Positions 63,057 to 64,000 of a DNA stretch of 64,000 nt are shown piece by piece. The notes under the pieces were generated by a model, which was not told where the DNA came from, did not search any database, and was given only the letters and a program-made list of their open reading frames with translations. The stretch comes from Haliscomenobacter sp. (GTDB lineage: Bacteria; Bacteroidota; Bacteroidia; Chitinophagales; Saprospiraceae): contig JADJHZ010000002.1 in the NCBI GenBank assembly GCA_016707205.1, positions 558,001 through 622,000 on the forward strand, written 5' to 3'. How positions within the stretch are numbered: position 1 is the first letter of the stretch; every line of letters starts with the position of its first letter. The translations under genes and the position numbers were made by a program.

Positions 63057-64000
63057 GTGAAAAAAATTGCTCACCTGCAACAAGAACTACTTCAGGAAGT
63101 TCGTTCCCAAGCCCGCCTGGAGATGGATTCCATCCTGGCGATGGACCCCAAGAGGTACCAAAGAACGGCAGCACGTATCATCAACCGCTGGTATGCCCTG
63201 CTGGAGAACCGCAACAACGTTTTCGCCGGGTATAAACCGGGCGAGGCGCCTATGACCGTGCAAAAATTCCACACGTTTTTGCTCCACGATTTTTCCCAAA
63301 AGGTCAAAAGGGATTTCCGGGTGTTTTACGGACTGGCAGCTAAACTGGAAATGCTGGGGTTGAACGACCTGTTCAGCACCTTTTTCATCCGGAACGTAAT
63401 GCTGGAAAACGACAACATCGCCTCCGGGCTAACCCATTCCCTGCCTGCCTCGACGTTCAGGGAGGCGTTCCAAGCCATGGAGGGTCCATTCCGGAAGTGG
63501 GGAGTTCAGAAAAAAGCGATGCAGACCCTGCTCATCCAGCCCTCTGAGCATATTAAAGACATCAACGTGAAGGTGCTGGCGCCGGGAGACGCTCAGTATC
63601 CCGACCCCATCATCCTTACGCCGTCCAACACGCCCGAAAAATGGAAGATCGTTATTCCGGAAAGTGTTCCTGTAGAAAAAGACTTCCCCGACTTCCAGGT
63701 GAACATACAGACAGGCTTCAGCTATTTCATTGTTAATTTTGCGCATTCCATAGAAAAAATGCTGGATCGGATCGTCCGGATGGAAACCCAATCCGGCATT
63801 TTCACTCCCGATGGGCGGCCTGTGATTAACTTCCACGTCATCCAGCCGGATGCGGAATTTTGGCATGCTCCGGGGGCCGGCGAGGTGTGCCTGCAAACCG
63901 GGACCTCCGGCGCCGTTTGCATGGGCGCGGTGGCGCAACTCGATCCGCTTAGCGCGATTGGCGCATGCTATGGCGCGATCAAAAACGGCTGGGACTTTGG
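63057..64000 (+). CDS. Hypothetical protein, 3' truncated by window
   Basis: An uninterrupted frame from GTG 63057 to the end of the window, 314 complete codons. Start MKKIAHLQQELLQEVRSQA; no signal peptide. The N-terminal half is helical with charged residues (RTAARIINRWYALLENRNN, KVKRDFRVFYGLAAKLEML). The C-terminal half is mixed alpha/beta and includes TGTSGAVCMGAVAQLDPLS near the end. No family recognised. The GTG start is a choice; the first ATG in frame is at 63123. Divergent from the DUF885 gene. Confidence 0.6.
   Translation, partial: MKKIAHLQQELLQEVRSQARLEMDSILAMDPKRYQRTAARIINRWYALLENRNNVFAGYKPGEAPMTVQKFHTFLLHDFSQKVKRDFRVFYGLAAKLEMLGLNDLFSTFFIRNVMLENDNIASGLTHSLPASTFREAFQAMEGPFRKWGVQKKAMQTLLIQPSEHIKDINVKVLAPGDAQYPDPIILTPSNTPEKWKIVIPESVPVEKDFPDFQVNIQTGFSYFIVNFAHSIEKMLDRIVRMETQSGIFTPDGRPVINFHVIQPDAEFWHAPGAGEVCLQTGTSGAVCMGAVAQLDPLSAIGACYGAIKNGWDF

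Noticed and set aside
1..64000. Prophage or integrative element
   Set aside because: No integrase, transposase, structural phage gene or flanking attachment repeat was seen.

Overview
This looks like chromosomal DNA of a member of the Bacteroidota, most likely a Saprospiria-type lineage. The evidence is: promoter-like TAnnTTTG boxes ahead of several genes (TATCTTTG or TACCTTTG upstream of secA, rpsA, yqeY and others); almost no Shine-Dalgarno sequences; a type IX secretion C-terminal sorting tail and a PorE-like OmpA protein; a GHMP kinase of the mevalonate-kinase type; and family content typical of the phylum (TerC, DUF1501/DUF1800, CutC, ILVBL-like lyase). The lineage below phylum is inference. 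No prophage, integrase, transposase or CRISPR array is visible.

Layout. 1-3655: the end of a GH3-family gene, a LysE exporter, and a divergent alkane-oxidation pair (AlkB and an FNR/2Fe-2S reductase) that carries frameshifts, an in-frame stop and a lost cluster cysteine. 3804-11998: a PorE-like OmpA protein, a small unknown gene, FadD, ribosomal protein S1 and a GHMP kinase. 12015-18524: UspA, TerC, tRNA-Cys, a lipoprotein and SecA. 18538-26660: a DUF1501/DUF1800 export pair, an MBL hydrolase, a giant peptidase/TolB/outer-membrane-barrel fusion and CutC. 26666-41891: an amidohydrolase and housekeeping genes (PrfA, TsaB, LspA, PdxA, KsgA, YqeY, ComM, ICDH), two small ArsR regulators and a GNAT enzyme. 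40494-44880: a MacA/MacB-permease/TolC-type efflux set with no ATPase gene. 44929-48471: a small secreted protein, a membrane-anchored AraC regulator and an ILVBL-like ThDP enzyme.

48472-53188 is the most unusual part. A 21-bp perfect palindrome and a leader with dyads precede three tightly spaced genes. They encode a class III nucleotide cyclase fused to a divergent SIR2-like domain, an nSTAND1-type NTPase that ends before its winged helix, and a protein that carries that winged helix followed by a transmembrane helix and a LysM domain. This is a candidate signalling or conflict (defence) system. Next come a DUF4143 ATPase preceded by three 22-bp-spaced repeats, an ArsR-rhodanese/MFS operon with a clear operator, a C2H2-type zinc protein followed by repeat debris, and an ALDH16-DeoC pair resembling the animal enzymes. 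The window ends with a DUF885 lipoprotein and an unrecognised gene cut by the edge.

Data quality. At least eight apparent single-base indels, mostly in G/C runs, break five genes in the first 26 kb (alkB, the reductase, the PorE-like gene, rpsA and the barrel fusion), while long genes elsewhere are intact. Because rpsA is normally essential, at least some are probably assembly errors. The substitutions in the alkane module are not explained that way.
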